Assembly: GCA_965660195.1 (NCBI GenBank)
Contig: CBFHZM010000007.1
Location: 1 to 39,718 of the forward strand
Length of the DNA: 39,718 nucleotides
Direction: 5' to 3'
Source of the DNA: JAYODZ01 sp965660195
Lineage (GTDB): Bacteria; Pseudomonadota; Alphaproteobacteria; RS24
Shown here: piece after piece, positions 16,251-25,040 of the stretch
How positions within the stretch are numbered: position 1 is the stretch's first letter
Layout of the letters: every line of letters starts with the position of its first letter
Made by a program: the position numbers and the translations under genes
Notes under the pieces: generated by a model
The model's input: the letters and a program-made list of their open reading frames with translations, nothing else
Databases searched by the model: none
Told to the model about the DNA's origin: nothing

Positions 16251-17201
16251 ATGCAGACATATCTCGAATTTGAAAAGCCAATCGCCGAACTTGAAGGCAA
16301 GATCAAAGAATTGCGCGCTGTTGGGCGCGGAGGCGTAGATATTGCCGACGAAATCGGCAAGCTCGAACAAAAAGTTGATCAGCAGGTTTTGAAAATTTAT
16401 CAAAGCCTCGATCCATGGCAAAAAACCCAAGTGGCGCGGCATCCAGCGCGGCCCCATTGTCTGGATTATATTGAAACGCTGGTCGATGACTTTACGCCTT
16501 TAGCGGGCGACCGCCTTTATGCTGAAGACTGCGCCATTATTGCGGGGATTGGCCGTTGGCAAGGTCAACGCGTTGCCGTTTTGGGGCACGAGAAGGGCAA
16601 CACCACGCAAGGCCGAATTAAACATAATTTTGGCATGGCGCGGCCCGAGGGCTATCGTAAGGCGATCCGTATTATGGATCTTGCCGAACGCTTCAATATG
16701 CCTGTGGTGACGCTGGTCGATACCGCGGGTGCCTATCCTGGTATCGGTGCCGAGGAGCGCGGACAAGCCGAGGCGATTGCCCGTTGCACAGATCGCTGCC
16801 TGTCTTTGGGTGTGCCAATGGTCTCGGTGATTATTGGCGAAGGGGGGTCAGGCGGAGCTTTGGCTTTGGCCACCGCCAATCGCATTTTAATGCTTGAGCA
16901 CTCGATTTATACGGTTGCCTCGCCTGAGGCTTGTGCCTCGATTTTGTGGCGAACATCGGAAAAAGCGAATACAGCGGCAACAGCTTTAAAAGTGACAGCT
17001 CAGTCGCTGGCAGAGCTAAAGGTTATTGATCGTATTATCGAGGAGCCGCGCGGCGGGGCGCATCGTAACCGGGCCGATATGATTGCTGGCGTTGGGCAGG
17101 CAGTCGGTGAGGAACTGGCCCGTATGGCGAGCATGTCACCTGAGGCCTTGCGGAAATCACGGCGGCAAAAATTTCTCGATATGGGGCGGCTCGGTATCTA
17201 A
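16251..17201 (+). CDS. accA: Acetyl-CoA carboxylase carboxyltransferase subunit alpha
   Basis: With AccD it transfers carboxyl from biotin to acetyl-CoA to make malonyl-CoA, the first step of fatty acid synthesis; 316 residues, the usual size. Typical segments are YLEFEKPIAELEGKI at the N-terminus, DRLYAEDCAIIAG, GRIKHNFGMARPEGYRKA, TLVDTAGAYPGIGAEERGQAEAIA and the oxyanion-hole region GEGGSGGALALATANRI. GAGGG precedes the ATG by seven bases. The 80-bp leader contains a small hairpin (CCGAAA 16204-16209 with TTTCGG 16216-16221). AccD and the biotin subunits are elsewhere. It converges on secA with nine bases between stops. Confidence 0.97.
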   Translation: MQTYLEFEKPIAELEGKIKELRAVGRGGVDIADEIGKLEQKVDQQVLKIYQSLDPWQKTQVARHPARPHCLDYIETLVDDFTPLAGDRLYAEDCAIIAGIGRWQGQRVAVLGHEKGNTTQGRIKHNFGMARPEGYRKAIRIMDLAERFNMPVVTLVDTAGAYPGIGAEERGQAEAIARCTDRCLSLGVPMVSVIIGEGGSGGALALATANRILMLEHSIYTVASPEACASILWRTSEKANTAATALKVTAQSLAELKVIDRIIEEPRGGAHRNRADMIAGVGQAVGEELARMASMSPEALRKSRRQKFLDMGRLGI

Positions 17202-17210
17202 ACCGGCGTT

Positions 17211-19856
17211 TTACCGCACCGCGCCGTGACAATGCTTGTATTTTTTGCCCGAACCACAGGGGCAGGGTGCATTACGTGGCGTTTTCTCAGCAATCACGCG
17301 GGCCGCTTCGCTCTCGGCATTGGCGTCGGCGATATCTGGCGCTTGCGGCATGTCCGGAACGGTCTCGATTTGTACCCGCATGGTCATGCGGCAAACATCT
17401 TCCCGCAATTGGTCGAGTAATTCTGAGAATAAGGTAAAGGCCTCGAGCTTGAATTCATTGAGTGGGTCGCGCTGGCCGTAACCGCGTAGACCAATGATCT
17501 GCCGTAAATGTTCCAGGATTTGCAAATGCTCACGCCAATGGTGATCCAGCACTTGCAACAGGATCGACTTTTCAGCCTGCCGCATCAAATCGGGCCCAAT
17601 ATTGATGCTCCGCGCTGCGGCTTGGCGGGTAACAGCATCTCTCAATCGGCTTTTAATCTCAGCATCCGCGATGCCTTCCTCATTGGCCCATTCGGCCAGT
17701 GGCAGAGCAATATCAAATAGATCGCGTATGCGCGTGTCCAACCCCTCAATATCCCATTGATCGGCATAGGCGCGCTCTGGAATGTGTCGTGCGATCAAAT
17801 TATCGATAATGTCATCGCGCATCGACGCGACTGTATCTTCGACGGAATCCGATTGCATGAAATCGATGCGTTGTTCGAAGACCGTTTTACGCTGGTCATT
17901 CATGACATCGTCATATTTGAGAATGTTCTTACGAATATCAAAGTTCCGCGCTTCGACTTTTTTCTGTGCCCGCTCGAGCGCTTTATTGATCCATGGGTGA
18001 ACGATGGCTTCGCCGTCTTTCAGGCCCAGGCGCTGCAACATGCTATCGAGACGATCGGTGCCGAAAATGCGCATCAAATCATCTTCGAGGCTGAGGAAAA
18101 AGCGCGACTGCCCGGGATCACCTTGCCGGCCTGAACGGCCGCGGAGCTGGTTATCGATGCGACGGCTTTCGTGGCGCTCGGTGCCGATCACGCATAAGCC
18201 CCCAGCCGCAAGGGCTTGTTGTTTAGCTGCCTCGATTTCGGCGGCGATTTCTTGCCGACGTATCGCTTGCGCGCTTGCCTCTAGCGTTTCGTCAATTTCT
18301 TCCGCGCAGCGCATCTCCAAATTGCCGCCCAACTGAATATCCGTACCGCGCCCCGCCATATTGGTGGCGATCGTCACGGCGCCGGGAACCCCAGCCTGTG
18401 ATATAATTTGTGCCTCTTGCTCGTGATAGCGCGCGTTCAAGACATTGTGCTCAACCTTGCGCTGCTTCAGCATATCAGACAGTAGTTCGGATTTTTCAAT
18501 GCTCGTTGTGCCAACAAGGACCGGTTGGCCGCGTTGCTTGCAGTCTTCGACCATGGCAATGATAGCGGTAAATTTTTCCGCAGCGGTGCGATAGACCTCG
18601 TCATCATCGTCGAGCCGTGCAATCTCGGCATTGGTCGGAATTTCAACAACATCGAGCCCGTAAATATCCATAAACTCGTCGGCCTCAGTTAGAGCCGTAC
18701 CGGTCATGCCGGCGAGCTTGTCATAGAGGCGAAAATAATTTTGGAAAGTGACCGAAGCTAAAGTTTGGTTTTCGGGTTGGATTGCAACCCCTTCCTTGGC
18801 TTCAAGGGCTTGGTGTAGACCGTCGGAATAACGCCGTCCTTCCATCATACGGCCAGTAAATTCGTCGATAATCACAACGCGCCCGGCATCACCCGCGCCC
18901 TTAACGATGTAATCGCGATCTTTAACGAAAATACAATGCGCCTTGAGGGCATTATTCACATGATGGACGACCGCAATATTGTGAACATCATAGACCGAGC
19001 TGTCTGCCTCGAGCAGGCCAGCTTCTTTCAACAGCACTTCAATGGTCTCGTTGCCGGCATCGGTCAGCGTAACACTTCGGGTCTTTTCGTCGAGCTCGTA
19101 ATCGTCGGTTGAGAGTTTTGGGATCAGCGCATCGATCTGATGGTAGAGATGCGTCCGATCCTCAAGCGGGCCGGAAATGATTAGCGGGGTACGGGCTTCG
19201 TCGATCAGGATCGAATCGACCTCATCAACAATTGCGAAGGCATGGCCGCGTTGCACCATTTGATCGAGACTATATTTCATATTGTCGCGCAAATAGTCGA
19301 AGCCGAGTTCGTTATTGGTGCCGTATGTGATATCGGCTTGGTAGGCGGTAAGGCGGTCTTCATCGCTGAGGTCATGCGTAATGCAACCAACGCTAAGGCC
19401 CAGAGAATTATGCACCCCGCTCATCCATTCGGCATCGCGTTTGGCGAGATAATCATTCACCGTCACAACATGTACAGGTTGACCGCTCAGGGCATTGAGG
19501 TAGCAGGGCAGGGTTGCAACCAAGGTTTTACCCTCGCCGGTTTTCATTTCGGCGATCCGACCATCGTGCAAAACCATTCCGCCGATCAGCTGAACGTCAT
19601 AATGACGTTGCCCCAGGACACGGCGGGCTGCCTCGCGTACCGTGGCGAAAGCCGGTTCGAGCAGATCATCAAGGCTTTTTCCCGCCGCCAATTCGGCTTT
19701 GAATTCAGCTGTTTTTGCTCGCAAGGACTCATCGGAAAGAGCGCGAAAGCTATCTTCGAGCGCGTTGATCTTAGCAACACGGGCTATATAGCCTCGTATT
19801 TTTCGATCGTTGGAGGTTCCAAAGATCTGTCCTAAAACGCGGTTAAAGCTGAGCAT
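17211..19856 (-). CDS. secA: Protein translocase subunit SecA
   Basis: The ATPase motor that drives preproteins through SecYEG; 881 residues. It has Walker A TGEGKT (106-111), the DEVDSILIDEARTPLIISG motor segment, the preprotein cross-linking domain, the second helicase domain (NMAGRGTDIQLGG, and RIDNQLRGRSGRQGDPG), and a C-terminal zinc-binding tail with Cys865, Cys867, Cys876 and His877 for SecB or phospholipid contact. The AAGGGA site is six bases upstream of ATG 19856. It is transcribed alone, divergent from the prolyl isomerase gene. Confidence 0.98.
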   Translation of the reverse strand: MLSFNRVLGQIFGTSNDRKIRGYIARVAKINALEDSFRALSDESLRAKTAEFKAELAAGKSLDDLLEPAFATVREAARRVLGQRHYDVQLIGGMVLHDGRIAEMKTGEGKTLVATLPCYLNALSGQPVHVVTVNDYLAKRDAEWMSGVHNSLGLSVGCITHDLSDEDRLTAYQADITYGTNNELGFDYLRDNMKYSLDQMVQRGHAFAIVDEVDSILIDEARTPLIISGPLEDRTHLYHQIDALIPKLSTDDYELDEKTRSVTLTDAGNETIEVLLKEAGLLEADSSVYDVHNIAVVHHVNNALKAHCIFVKDRDYIVKGAGDAGRVVIIDEFTGRMMEGRRYSDGLHQALEAKEGVAIQPENQTLASVTFQNYFRLYDKLAGMTGTALTEADEFMDIYGLDVVEIPTNAEIARLDDDDEVYRTAAEKFTAIIAMVEDCKQRGQPVLVGTTSIEKSELLSDMLKQRKVEHNVLNARYHEQEAQIISQAGVPGAVTIATNMAGRGTDIQLGGNLEMRCAEEIDETLEASAQAIRRQEIAAEIEAAKQQALAAGGLCVIGTERHESRRIDNQLRGRSGRQGDPGQSRFFLSLEDDLMRIFGTDRLDSMLQRLGLKDGEAIVHPWINKALERAQKKVEARNFDIRKNILKYDDVMNDQRKTVFEQRIDFMQSDSVEDTVASMRDDIIDNLIARHIPERAYADQWDIEGLDTRIRDLFDIALPLAEWANEEGIADAEIKSRLRDAVTRQAAARSINIGPDLMRQAEKSILLQVLDHHWREHLQILEHLRQIIGLRGYGQRDPLNEFKLEAFTLFSELLDQLREDVCRMTMRVQIETVPDMPQAPDIADANAESEAARVIAEKTPRNAPCPCGSGKKYKHCHGAVR

Positions 19857-19932
19857 TTATATCCCTTTATATCCGCCCTTGATGACCGGAAGAAGATTGC
19901 GGGTTTGAACCATTCGCAAAAACGATAAAAAT

Positions 19933-19961
19933 GATGTAAGCATCAGGCTTCTTGGTGTCAA
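19933..19961 (-). promoter_or_regulatory. Candidate secA promoter
   Basis: On the minus strand a perfect TTGACA (19956-19961) is followed after 17 bases by TACATC (19933-19938), a moderate -10 match. Transcription would begin near 19926, about 70 bases before the secA ATG. The spacing and -35 element are good, the -10 element less so. Confidence 0.5.
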
Positions 19962-20017
19962 TCGTCGAGATCAGGAAAATCGGTCGCACAATATCGTTCG
20001 GCGAAAAGGAGATGAAT

Positions 20018-20842
20018 GTGGTTCGCATAAGATTTAAACTCTGTCTGGTCTCAGTTTTGAGCCTTTTGACACTTATGAGCGTACCCCCGCAGGCTGCGGC
20101 AGAGGACGTGGTGGTCGCCACGGTCGATGGTCGCCCAATTCATCTCAGCGCTCTCAGCTTTGTTGAAGAAGAAATATACGCCATGATCGGCAATATACCA
20201 CCGCAACAAAAAGGCCAAATTCTGATGGGGTATGCAATCGATCGCGATTTGGCGGTGGCTGCTGCAACGCAAGCCGGCGTCGGCGATCAGGATCCCGAAG
20301 TGATGGCGCGGATGGCGCTGTATCGGGACAAGGCGGTGCAAGAGGTTTATATATCGCGGCTTTTGAGTGCGCGTGTAACTGAAGAAGCGCTCCGCGAGGC
20401 CTACGCCCGTGATTACGCGGCCCGCCCCGCGGTGGAAGAGGTGCGGGCGCGCCACATTTTGGTCAAGGATGAGGAAACGGCGAAAACCTTGGCGGCGAAA
20501 GCCAAAGGCGGCGCCGATTTTGTGAAATTAGCGACAGAAAACTCGATTGGCCCAAGCAAGGAAAGTGGCGGCGATTTAGGATACTTCACGGCCGATCAAA
20601 TGGTACCTTCCTTCAGCGAGGCGGCTTTTAAGTTGCAGGTCGGCGATGTGTCCGAGCCAGTACAGAGCCAATTTGGCTGGCATATTATCAAGCTCGAAGA
20701 TAAGCGCGCTCAGCCGATACCGCCTTATGAAGAAGTTGCCGCCGAGATTGCCGAAGGCTTGTTTACGCAAGCGCAACAAGAGATTTATCAAGGCTGGCGC
20801 AGCAAGGCTAATATTGAAATGATATCCCCCGAGGGGCAATGA
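20018..20842 (+). CDS. PpiC-type (parvulin/SurA-like) peptidylprolyl isomerase
   Basis: An exported foldase of about 274 residues. A signal peptide (VRIRFKLCLVSVLSLL core, cleavage near QAAA-ED) is followed by a SurA-like helical region and a parvulin domain (about 145-245) with EVRARHILVKDEETA, ESGGDLGYFTADQMVPSFSEAAF and FGWHIIKLEDKR. Start choice matters here: AAAAGGAG runs straight into ATG 20012, leaving no spacer, whereas GTG 20018, in the same frame, is six bases away; I prefer the GTG. The upstream frame to 19952 is not family-like. It precedes argJ by seven bases. It probably assists folding of outer-membrane or periplasmic proteins delivered by the neighbouring SecA. Confidence 0.9.
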   Translation: MVRIRFKLCLVSVLSLLTLMSVPPQAAAEDVVVATVDGRPIHLSALSFVEEEIYAMIGNIPPQQKGQILMGYAIDRDLAVAAATQAGVGDQDPEVMARMALYRDKAVQEVYISRLLSARVTEEALREAYARDYAARPAVEEVRARHILVKDEETAKTLAAKAKGGADFVKLATENSIGPSKESGGDLGYFTADQMVPSFSEAAFKLQVGDVSEPVQSQFGWHIIKLEDKRAQPIPPYEEVAAEIAEGLFTQAQQEIYQGWRSKANIEMISPEGQ

Positions 20843-20849
20843 GGATCAC

Positions 20850-22100
20850 ATGGCTGGCAAAAACCTACCCCGCTCTCCGCTCGCACCGAAGACATTCCCA
20901 AAATTGCCAGATATTGCTGGCGTTACGCTTTATGCCGTAGAGACAGGCTCGCGTTACAAGGGCCGTCGCGACCTGTTATTGGCGCGTCTGGCGCCACAAA
21001 CCAGCATAGCAGGGGTTTTTACCCGCTCGACCATGCCTTCGGCAGCGGTGGATTTGTGCCGACAAAATTTACGCGCGAGTCGGGGGCGCGCTGGTGCCAT
21101 CTTGGTTAATGCGGGGATCGCAAATGCTTTTACTGGCGCCGCTGGCGCCAAGGCGGCACAAACGGTGTGTCAGTTTGTGGCTGACGCGCAATCGATTGCG
21201 CTGGATCGGGTTTATATGGCGTCGACGGGCGTGATTGGTCAGGATTTGGATCCTGCACCGTTGACACGTGGCATCACCTCCGCCTTATCGGGCCGTGCAT
21301 CCTCATGGCGGCATGCCGCTGAGGCGATTTGTACAACCGACACATTTGCCAAAGCCGCCAGCCGCACAGCACGTCTGGCTGGCCAGACCGTAACGATTAA
21401 TATGATTGCCAAGGGTTCAGGAATGATCGCGCCCGATATGGCAACTATGCTGGCCTTCGGCTTCACCGATGCGGCGTTGCCGCCGAGAGTGTTGCAGGCT
21501 TTACTGACTGATGCCGCCAATCAAAGTTTTAATGCTGTCACCGTTGACGGTGATATGTCGACTTCGGATACGGTTTTGCTCTGCGCCACGGGGCAAAAGC
21601 CCATGCAAGGCAGTGCTTTGCGTAGCGCCAATGATCCGCGCCTCGCGGCTTTCAGGAAAGCCCTCGTCGCCGTGATGCAAGATGTTGCAATACAAGTCGC
21701 CAGTGATGGCGAGGGTGCGCAAAAATTAATGACGATTGATGTAACCGGTGCCGTCGATGATGCCGCAGCGCGGCGGATTGGTCTGGCTATTGGCAATTCG
21801 CCGCTGGTAAAAACCGCCGTTGCTGGCGAAGACGCTAATTGGGGACGAATTGTTATGGCGGTCGGTAAATCAGGCGAGCACGCCGATCGCGATCGCTTGT
21901 CAATCCGCATTGGTGGGCATCAAGTGGCGCGCAAAGGTCGTGCTGTCGCCGGCTATGATGAACGGCCTGTGGCTAAACATATGCGCGGGCGACAGGTGCA
22001 TATTGCCGTTGATGTCGGCATTGGCAAAGGTAAATCGCGGGTTTGGGCTTGTGATTTGACGCATGGGTATATTTCGATCAATGCCGACTATCGAAGCTAA
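20850..22100 (+). CDS. argJ: Bifunctional ornithine acetyltransferase / N-acetylglutamate synthase
   Basis: Recycles the acetyl group in arginine synthesis, moving it from N-acetylornithine to glutamate, and may also make N-acetylglutamate from acetyl-CoA. The 416-residue precursor cleaves itself: the site KGSGMIAPDMATML has the nucleophile Thr199, which becomes the N-terminus of the beta chain. Other conserved parts are NAGIANAFTGAAG, ASTGVIGQ and NSFNAVTVDGDMSTSDT-like NQSFNAVTVDGDMSTSD. GAGGATCAC leads into ATG 20850. Whether it is mono- or bifunctional cannot be read from the sequence. The mutT start lies inside its last codons. Confidence 0.97.
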   Translation: MAGKNLPRSPLAPKTFPKLPDIAGVTLYAVETGSRYKGRRDLLLARLAPQTSIAGVFTRSTMPSAAVDLCRQNLRASRGRAGAILVNAGIANAFTGAAGAKAAQTVCQFVADAQSIALDRVYMASTGVIGQDLDPAPLTRGITSALSGRASSWRHAAEAICTTDTFAKAASRTARLAGQTVTINMIAKGSGMIAPDMATMLAFGFTDAALPPRVLQALLTDAANQSFNAVTVDGDMSTSDTVLLCATGQKPMQGSALRSANDPRLAAFRKALVAVMQDVAIQVASDGEGAQKLMTIDVTGAVDDAAARRIGLAIGNSPLVKTAVAGEDANWGRIVMAVGKSGEHADRDRLSIRIGGHQVARKGRAVAGYDERPVAKHMRGRQVHIAVDVGIGKGKSRVWACDLTHGYISINADYRS

Positions 22101-22497
22101 GCCGCTTTTATTGGTTGCCGCCTGCGCACTGATAGATAGTGATCGCAAGATCCTGATGGCGCAACGGCCAGCGGGCAAATCAATGGCTGGCTTATGGGAG
22201 TTCCCTGGCGGCAAGCTGGAGGCCGGAGAGACACCCGAAGATTGCCTGATCCGCGAATTGCATGAAGAGTTGTCGATCAATGTGTCGGCCAGCTGTCTTG
22301 CGCCCCTCACATTTGCCAGTCACGCTTATGACGATTTTCATCTTTTGATGCCGCTTTATGCCTGCCGCAAATGGAAGGGCTTTGTGACGCCGCGCGAAGG
22401 ACAAAAAATCGGCTGGTTTACGCTATCAGATATGCGCGATCTGGATTTACCGCCGGCCGACGAGCCGATGTTGGCGCTGTTGCGCGACTTACTCTAA
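22081..22497 (+). CDS. mutT: MutT-like Nudix hydrolase
   Basis: A 138-residue Nudix protein, probably clearing 8-oxo-dGTP from the nucleotide pool. The Nudix box is present as GKLEAGETPEDCLIRELHEELSI (described in two parts: GKLEAGE then RELHEE), following WEFPGG; the usual Gly near its end is Ser here (EELSI). I chose ATG 22081 (MPTIEAKPLLLVAACALID), which matches family starts; ATG 22063 is also possible. Either start overlaps argJ, so translation is probably coupled. Its stop lies in the first copy of a 17-bp tandem duplication. Confidence 0.88.
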   Translation: MPTIEAKPLLLVAACALIDSDRKILMAQRPAGKSMAGLWEFPGGKLEAGETPEDCLIRELHEELSINVSASCLAPLTFASHAYDDFHLLMPLYACRKWKGFVTPREGQKIGWFTLSDMRDLDLPPADEPMLALLRDLL

Positions 22498-22522
22498 TCG
22501 CGGTCAGGCTCTAATCGCGGTC
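22492..22522. repeat. Tandem duplication across two convergent stop codons
   Basis: CTCTAATCGCGGTC occurs at 22492-22505 and again at 22509-22522, a period of 17 bases. The first copy holds the mutT stop (TAA, plus strand). The second holds the methyltransferase stop (TAG, minus strand). In a single copy the two stops would overlap as CTAA. Confidence 0.85.
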
Positions 22523-23377
22523 GGGAATTTTGATTTCGGTCGTCCCGAGGGCATCGGCAAGCCGGTGTTGCGCCGATCCGGGGCGGAGAGCTTTGGGTTG
22601 GCTCTCATGCGGCGCCCAGCCCGTGGCAAATAAAATATCATATCGCAGCGTTACACGGTCGCCCGTTTGATCGGGTGAGGCGCGATAATAGCGCTCGGCG
22701 CGCTCGAGAACATCGCGCCGTAACGGCCGTCGGTCTCGCTGCTGCAGACAATTGGCTTCGCCCATGGCTTTTAAGTCGCCCAGGATGGCGCGTAAATTTT
22801 GATAACGTGCCGTTATACTCTCGAGATCAACCACGGGCAGGGCGAAACCAGCGCGCTGCATCAGTGCAGCAAGATCGGGTAACGATAGTGACGGGTGAAA
22901 ATGTGCACCCATGCCACCGGTGATCTCGCTTTCGGCTCGGATAAGACATTGCCGTAATGGCGATAGGCCATCGCCACCAGCTAGCGCCGCCAATACTATC
23001 CCGTCGGGCTGCAAACGGTTACGAATTTGCACGAGACTTCCGGGCAGGTCATTGACGCAATGCAGGACGCCACAAACAATGAGTAGGTCGAACTGATGCG
23101 CATCAAAGGTCCAGACTTCAGAATCAAAATCGTCAGCGCCGGTGTCGAGAAATGTCAGAGCCTGACATCGGTCTTGCAAGCGTGTTTGAAACTCAGCGTG
23201 TATAACTCTCGGGGCGACGATCAGACCATGCCCAAAACGCCGGTTTACGCTAGCGGCGCGATCGCATAATTCCGTGGCGGCAAAATTTAAGACGAACAAA
23301 TGCGGTCCCGCCGTTATGCGGCTTTGAAGGGTGCGGCGCCGATGGGCATCAAATATCTGTGGGACTTGTGACGTCAT
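22511..23377 (-). CDS. SAM-dependent methyltransferase, BioC/NDUFAF5-like
   Basis: A class I methyltransferase of about 288 residues. The opening PQIFDAHRRRTLQSRI resembles the family related to the mitochondrial complex I assembly factor NDUFAF5 and to BioC. The SAM fold is seen in the first half: the FVLNFAATELCDRAA strand replaces a canonical Gly-rich loop, then FDLLIVCGVLHCVNDLPGSL and DGIVLAALAGGDGLSPLR. Motif I is degenerate, so its chemistry is uncertain. ATG 23377 is preferred; a GTG at 23422 gives 15 more residues that look unlike the family. Neither has a clear ribosome site. It is divergent from comF, as in many relatives. Confidence 0.78.
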   Translation of the reverse strand: MTSQVPQIFDAHRRRTLQSRITAGPHLFVLNFAATELCDRAASVNRRFGHGLIVAPRVIHAEFQTRLQDRCQALTFLDTGADDFDSEVWTFDAHQFDLLIVCGVLHCVNDLPGSLVQIRNRLQPDGIVLAALAGGDGLSPLRQCLIRAESEITGGMGAHFHPSLSLPDLAALMQRAGFALPVVDLESITARYQNLRAILGDLKAMGEANCLQQRDRRPLRRDVLERAERYYRASPDQTGDRVTLRYDILFATGWAPHESQPKALRPGSAQHRLADALGTTEIKIPDRD

Positions 23378-23422
23378 TTGCGGCACTATGATACGCAAAT
23401 CGTCAAAGTACAAGAATAACAC

Positions 23423-24139
23423 ATGCTACGCTTAAACCACATTATCGATATTTTCCTGCCACCGCTTTGTGCTGGCTGTCGGGCGCCAGTGCTTGAAAAC
23501 CAAACCTTGTGTGTTGACTGCTGGCAAAATATAGCCTGGATCACGGGGCCGATCTGCGCCGTATCGGGTGTCCCGATGCCGTATGATCTTGGGCCAAATA
23601 TGGTTTCACCCGCGGTTCTGGCCAAGCCCCCGGCCTATGATTGGGCGCGGAGTGCCGCGTTGTATCGCGATCAGTTGGCTGGGCTGATCCGGCGGATGAA
23701 GTTTTCTGACGAACCCGATCTGGCGCTGATGATGGCGCGGTGGCTGTTGCGATTAATACTGTTCGACCAGCCGCGCGATAGCCTAATCGCCCCCGTTCCT
23801 CTGCATCAGTGGCGTTTCATTCGGCGGCGTTATAATCAATCGGCGCTATTGGCGCAGCAGTTGGCCGCGTTATCGGGATTTTGCTTTGTGCCAGATCTTT
23901 TGCTCCGTAAGCGCGCGACGGCGCCGCAGACCAGCCTGTCACGACATCGTCGTCATAGTAATGTGCGTGGTGCCTTTTCGCTTGGCGAGAAATATGCTTC
24001 CGATATAGTTGGCAAATCCGTCATACTCGTTGACGACGTGATCACCACGGGTTCCACCATCGAGGCTTGTGCGCAGGTCTTGCGGCGGCGTGGTGCAACG
24101 TCGATCGGCGTCGTGAGTGTGGCGCGGGTTCTGCGTTAG
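23423..24139 (+). CDS. ComF family phosphoribosyltransferase-like protein
   Basis: A 238-residue ComF-type protein. An N-terminal zinc-ribbon-like part carries two cysteine pairs (CAGC and CVDC, within residues 16-33); a type I phosphoribosyltransferase domain follows, with the PRPP-binding loop VILVDDVITTGSTIEAC near residues 196-212. In Gram-positive and Haemophilus systems ComF acts in DNA uptake; in alphaproteobacteria the role is not settled. No competence genes are near. ATG 23423 lies 45 bases from the divergent methyltransferase start. It is followed 17 bases later by the nitrilase-family gene. Confidence 0.9.
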   Translation: MLRLNHIIDIFLPPLCAGCRAPVLENQTLCVDCWQNIAWITGPICAVSGVPMPYDLGPNMVSPAVLAKPPAYDWARSAALYRDQLAGLIRRMKFSDEPDLALMMARWLLRLILFDQPRDSLIAPVPLHQWRFIRRRYNQSALLAQQLAALSGFCFVPDLLLRKRATAPQTSLSRHRRHSNVRGAFSLGEKYASDIVGKSVILVDDVITTGSTIEACAQVLRRRGATSIGVVSVARVLR

Positions 24140-24156
24140 GCAATGAGGAAAAACGG

Positions 24157-25029
24157 GTGACACAAGCGCAACAGGATCAAATTTTTAAACTCGCTTGCGT
24201 GCAAAGCTGTACGGGCACTGACCCGCTTTCTAATCTCGCCATCATGAGCACGGCTGTTCGTGAGGCGGCCGAGCGTGGCGCTGTCTTTGTTGCCCTGCCT
24301 GAGACCTGTAATTTTATGGCGAAGAACCGTGATCATCTTTATGCCACTTTACAAAGTGAGGCGGCCGACCCCTTTGTTGCTGGCATGCAGAGCTTAGCGC
24401 TCTCGCTTGGCATATATTTGCTCTTGGGGTCAGTCGTCGTTAAGGCCAGCATCGATGATCCCGACGAGATGCGGGCGGCCAATCGGTCTATTCTGATCGC
24501 CCCCGATGGAACCATCGCCGCGCGCTACGACAAAATTCATCTCTTTGATGTGACCTTGGCGAGCGGTGAGGTGCATCGCGAGTCGCAAAACTACCGCCCT
24601 GGCGCGACGGCGGTCATCACGGATACGCGCTATGGTCGTCTAGGTTTAAGTGTCTGCTACGATATGCGTTTTGCCTATCTTTACCGCTTACTGGCCAGTC
24701 ATGGCGCCGATTTTATCTCCGTTCCAAGTGCCTTCACGCGCCCGACGGGGCAAGCCCATTGGCATGTTTTATTACGCGCCCGCGCGATCGAGACGGGCTG
24801 CTTCATTATCGCGCCTGCGCAAAACGGTCTGCATGAAAATGGCCGCGCCACCTATGGCCATAGCCTGATTATCAGCCCATGGGGGGACATACTTGCAGAA
24901 GCGTCGCAAAATACCGATATTGGTGGCGTGGAGATTGTCATGGCTGATATCGACCGTTGTCGCGTTGATCAAGCGCGACAGCAGATCCCGTCCCTGCACC
25001 ATGGCCGACAAATTGGTTTGAGTGATTAA
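24157..25029 (+). CDS. Carbon-nitrogen hydrolase (Nit1/Nit2-like)
   Basis: A nitrilase-superfamily amidase of 290 residues, with the catalytic triad Glu49 (LPETCNF), Lys126 (YDKIHLFD) and Cys167 (SVCYDMRF) in place. The sequence resembles Nit1/Nit2, which hydrolyse deaminated glutathione or omega-amides such as alpha-ketoglutaramate, so metabolite repair is the likely job. The start is GTG 24157, with GAGGA seven bases upstream; the open frame extends 30 codons further into comF but that part has no family resemblance. In many alphaproteobacteria a glutaredoxin gene separates comF from this gene; it is missing here. Confidence 0.9.
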   Translation: MTQAQQDQIFKLACVQSCTGTDPLSNLAIMSTAVREAAERGAVFVALPETCNFMAKNRDHLYATLQSEAADPFVAGMQSLALSLGIYLLLGSVVVKASIDDPDEMRAANRSILIAPDGTIAARYDKIHLFDVTLASGEVHRESQNYRPGATAVITDTRYGRLGLSVCYDMRFAYLYRLLASHGADFISVPSAFTRPTGQAHWHVLLRARAIETGCFIIAPAQNGLHENGRATYGHSLIISPWGDILAEASQNTDIGGVEIVMADIDRCRVDQARQQIPSLHHGRQIGLSD

Positions 25030-25040
25030 GTAGAGCTGCA

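Noticed and set aside
19242..19835. 197-codon open frame opposite secA
   Set aside because: Lies entirely within conserved secA sequence on the other strand; no ribosome site or recognisable domain.
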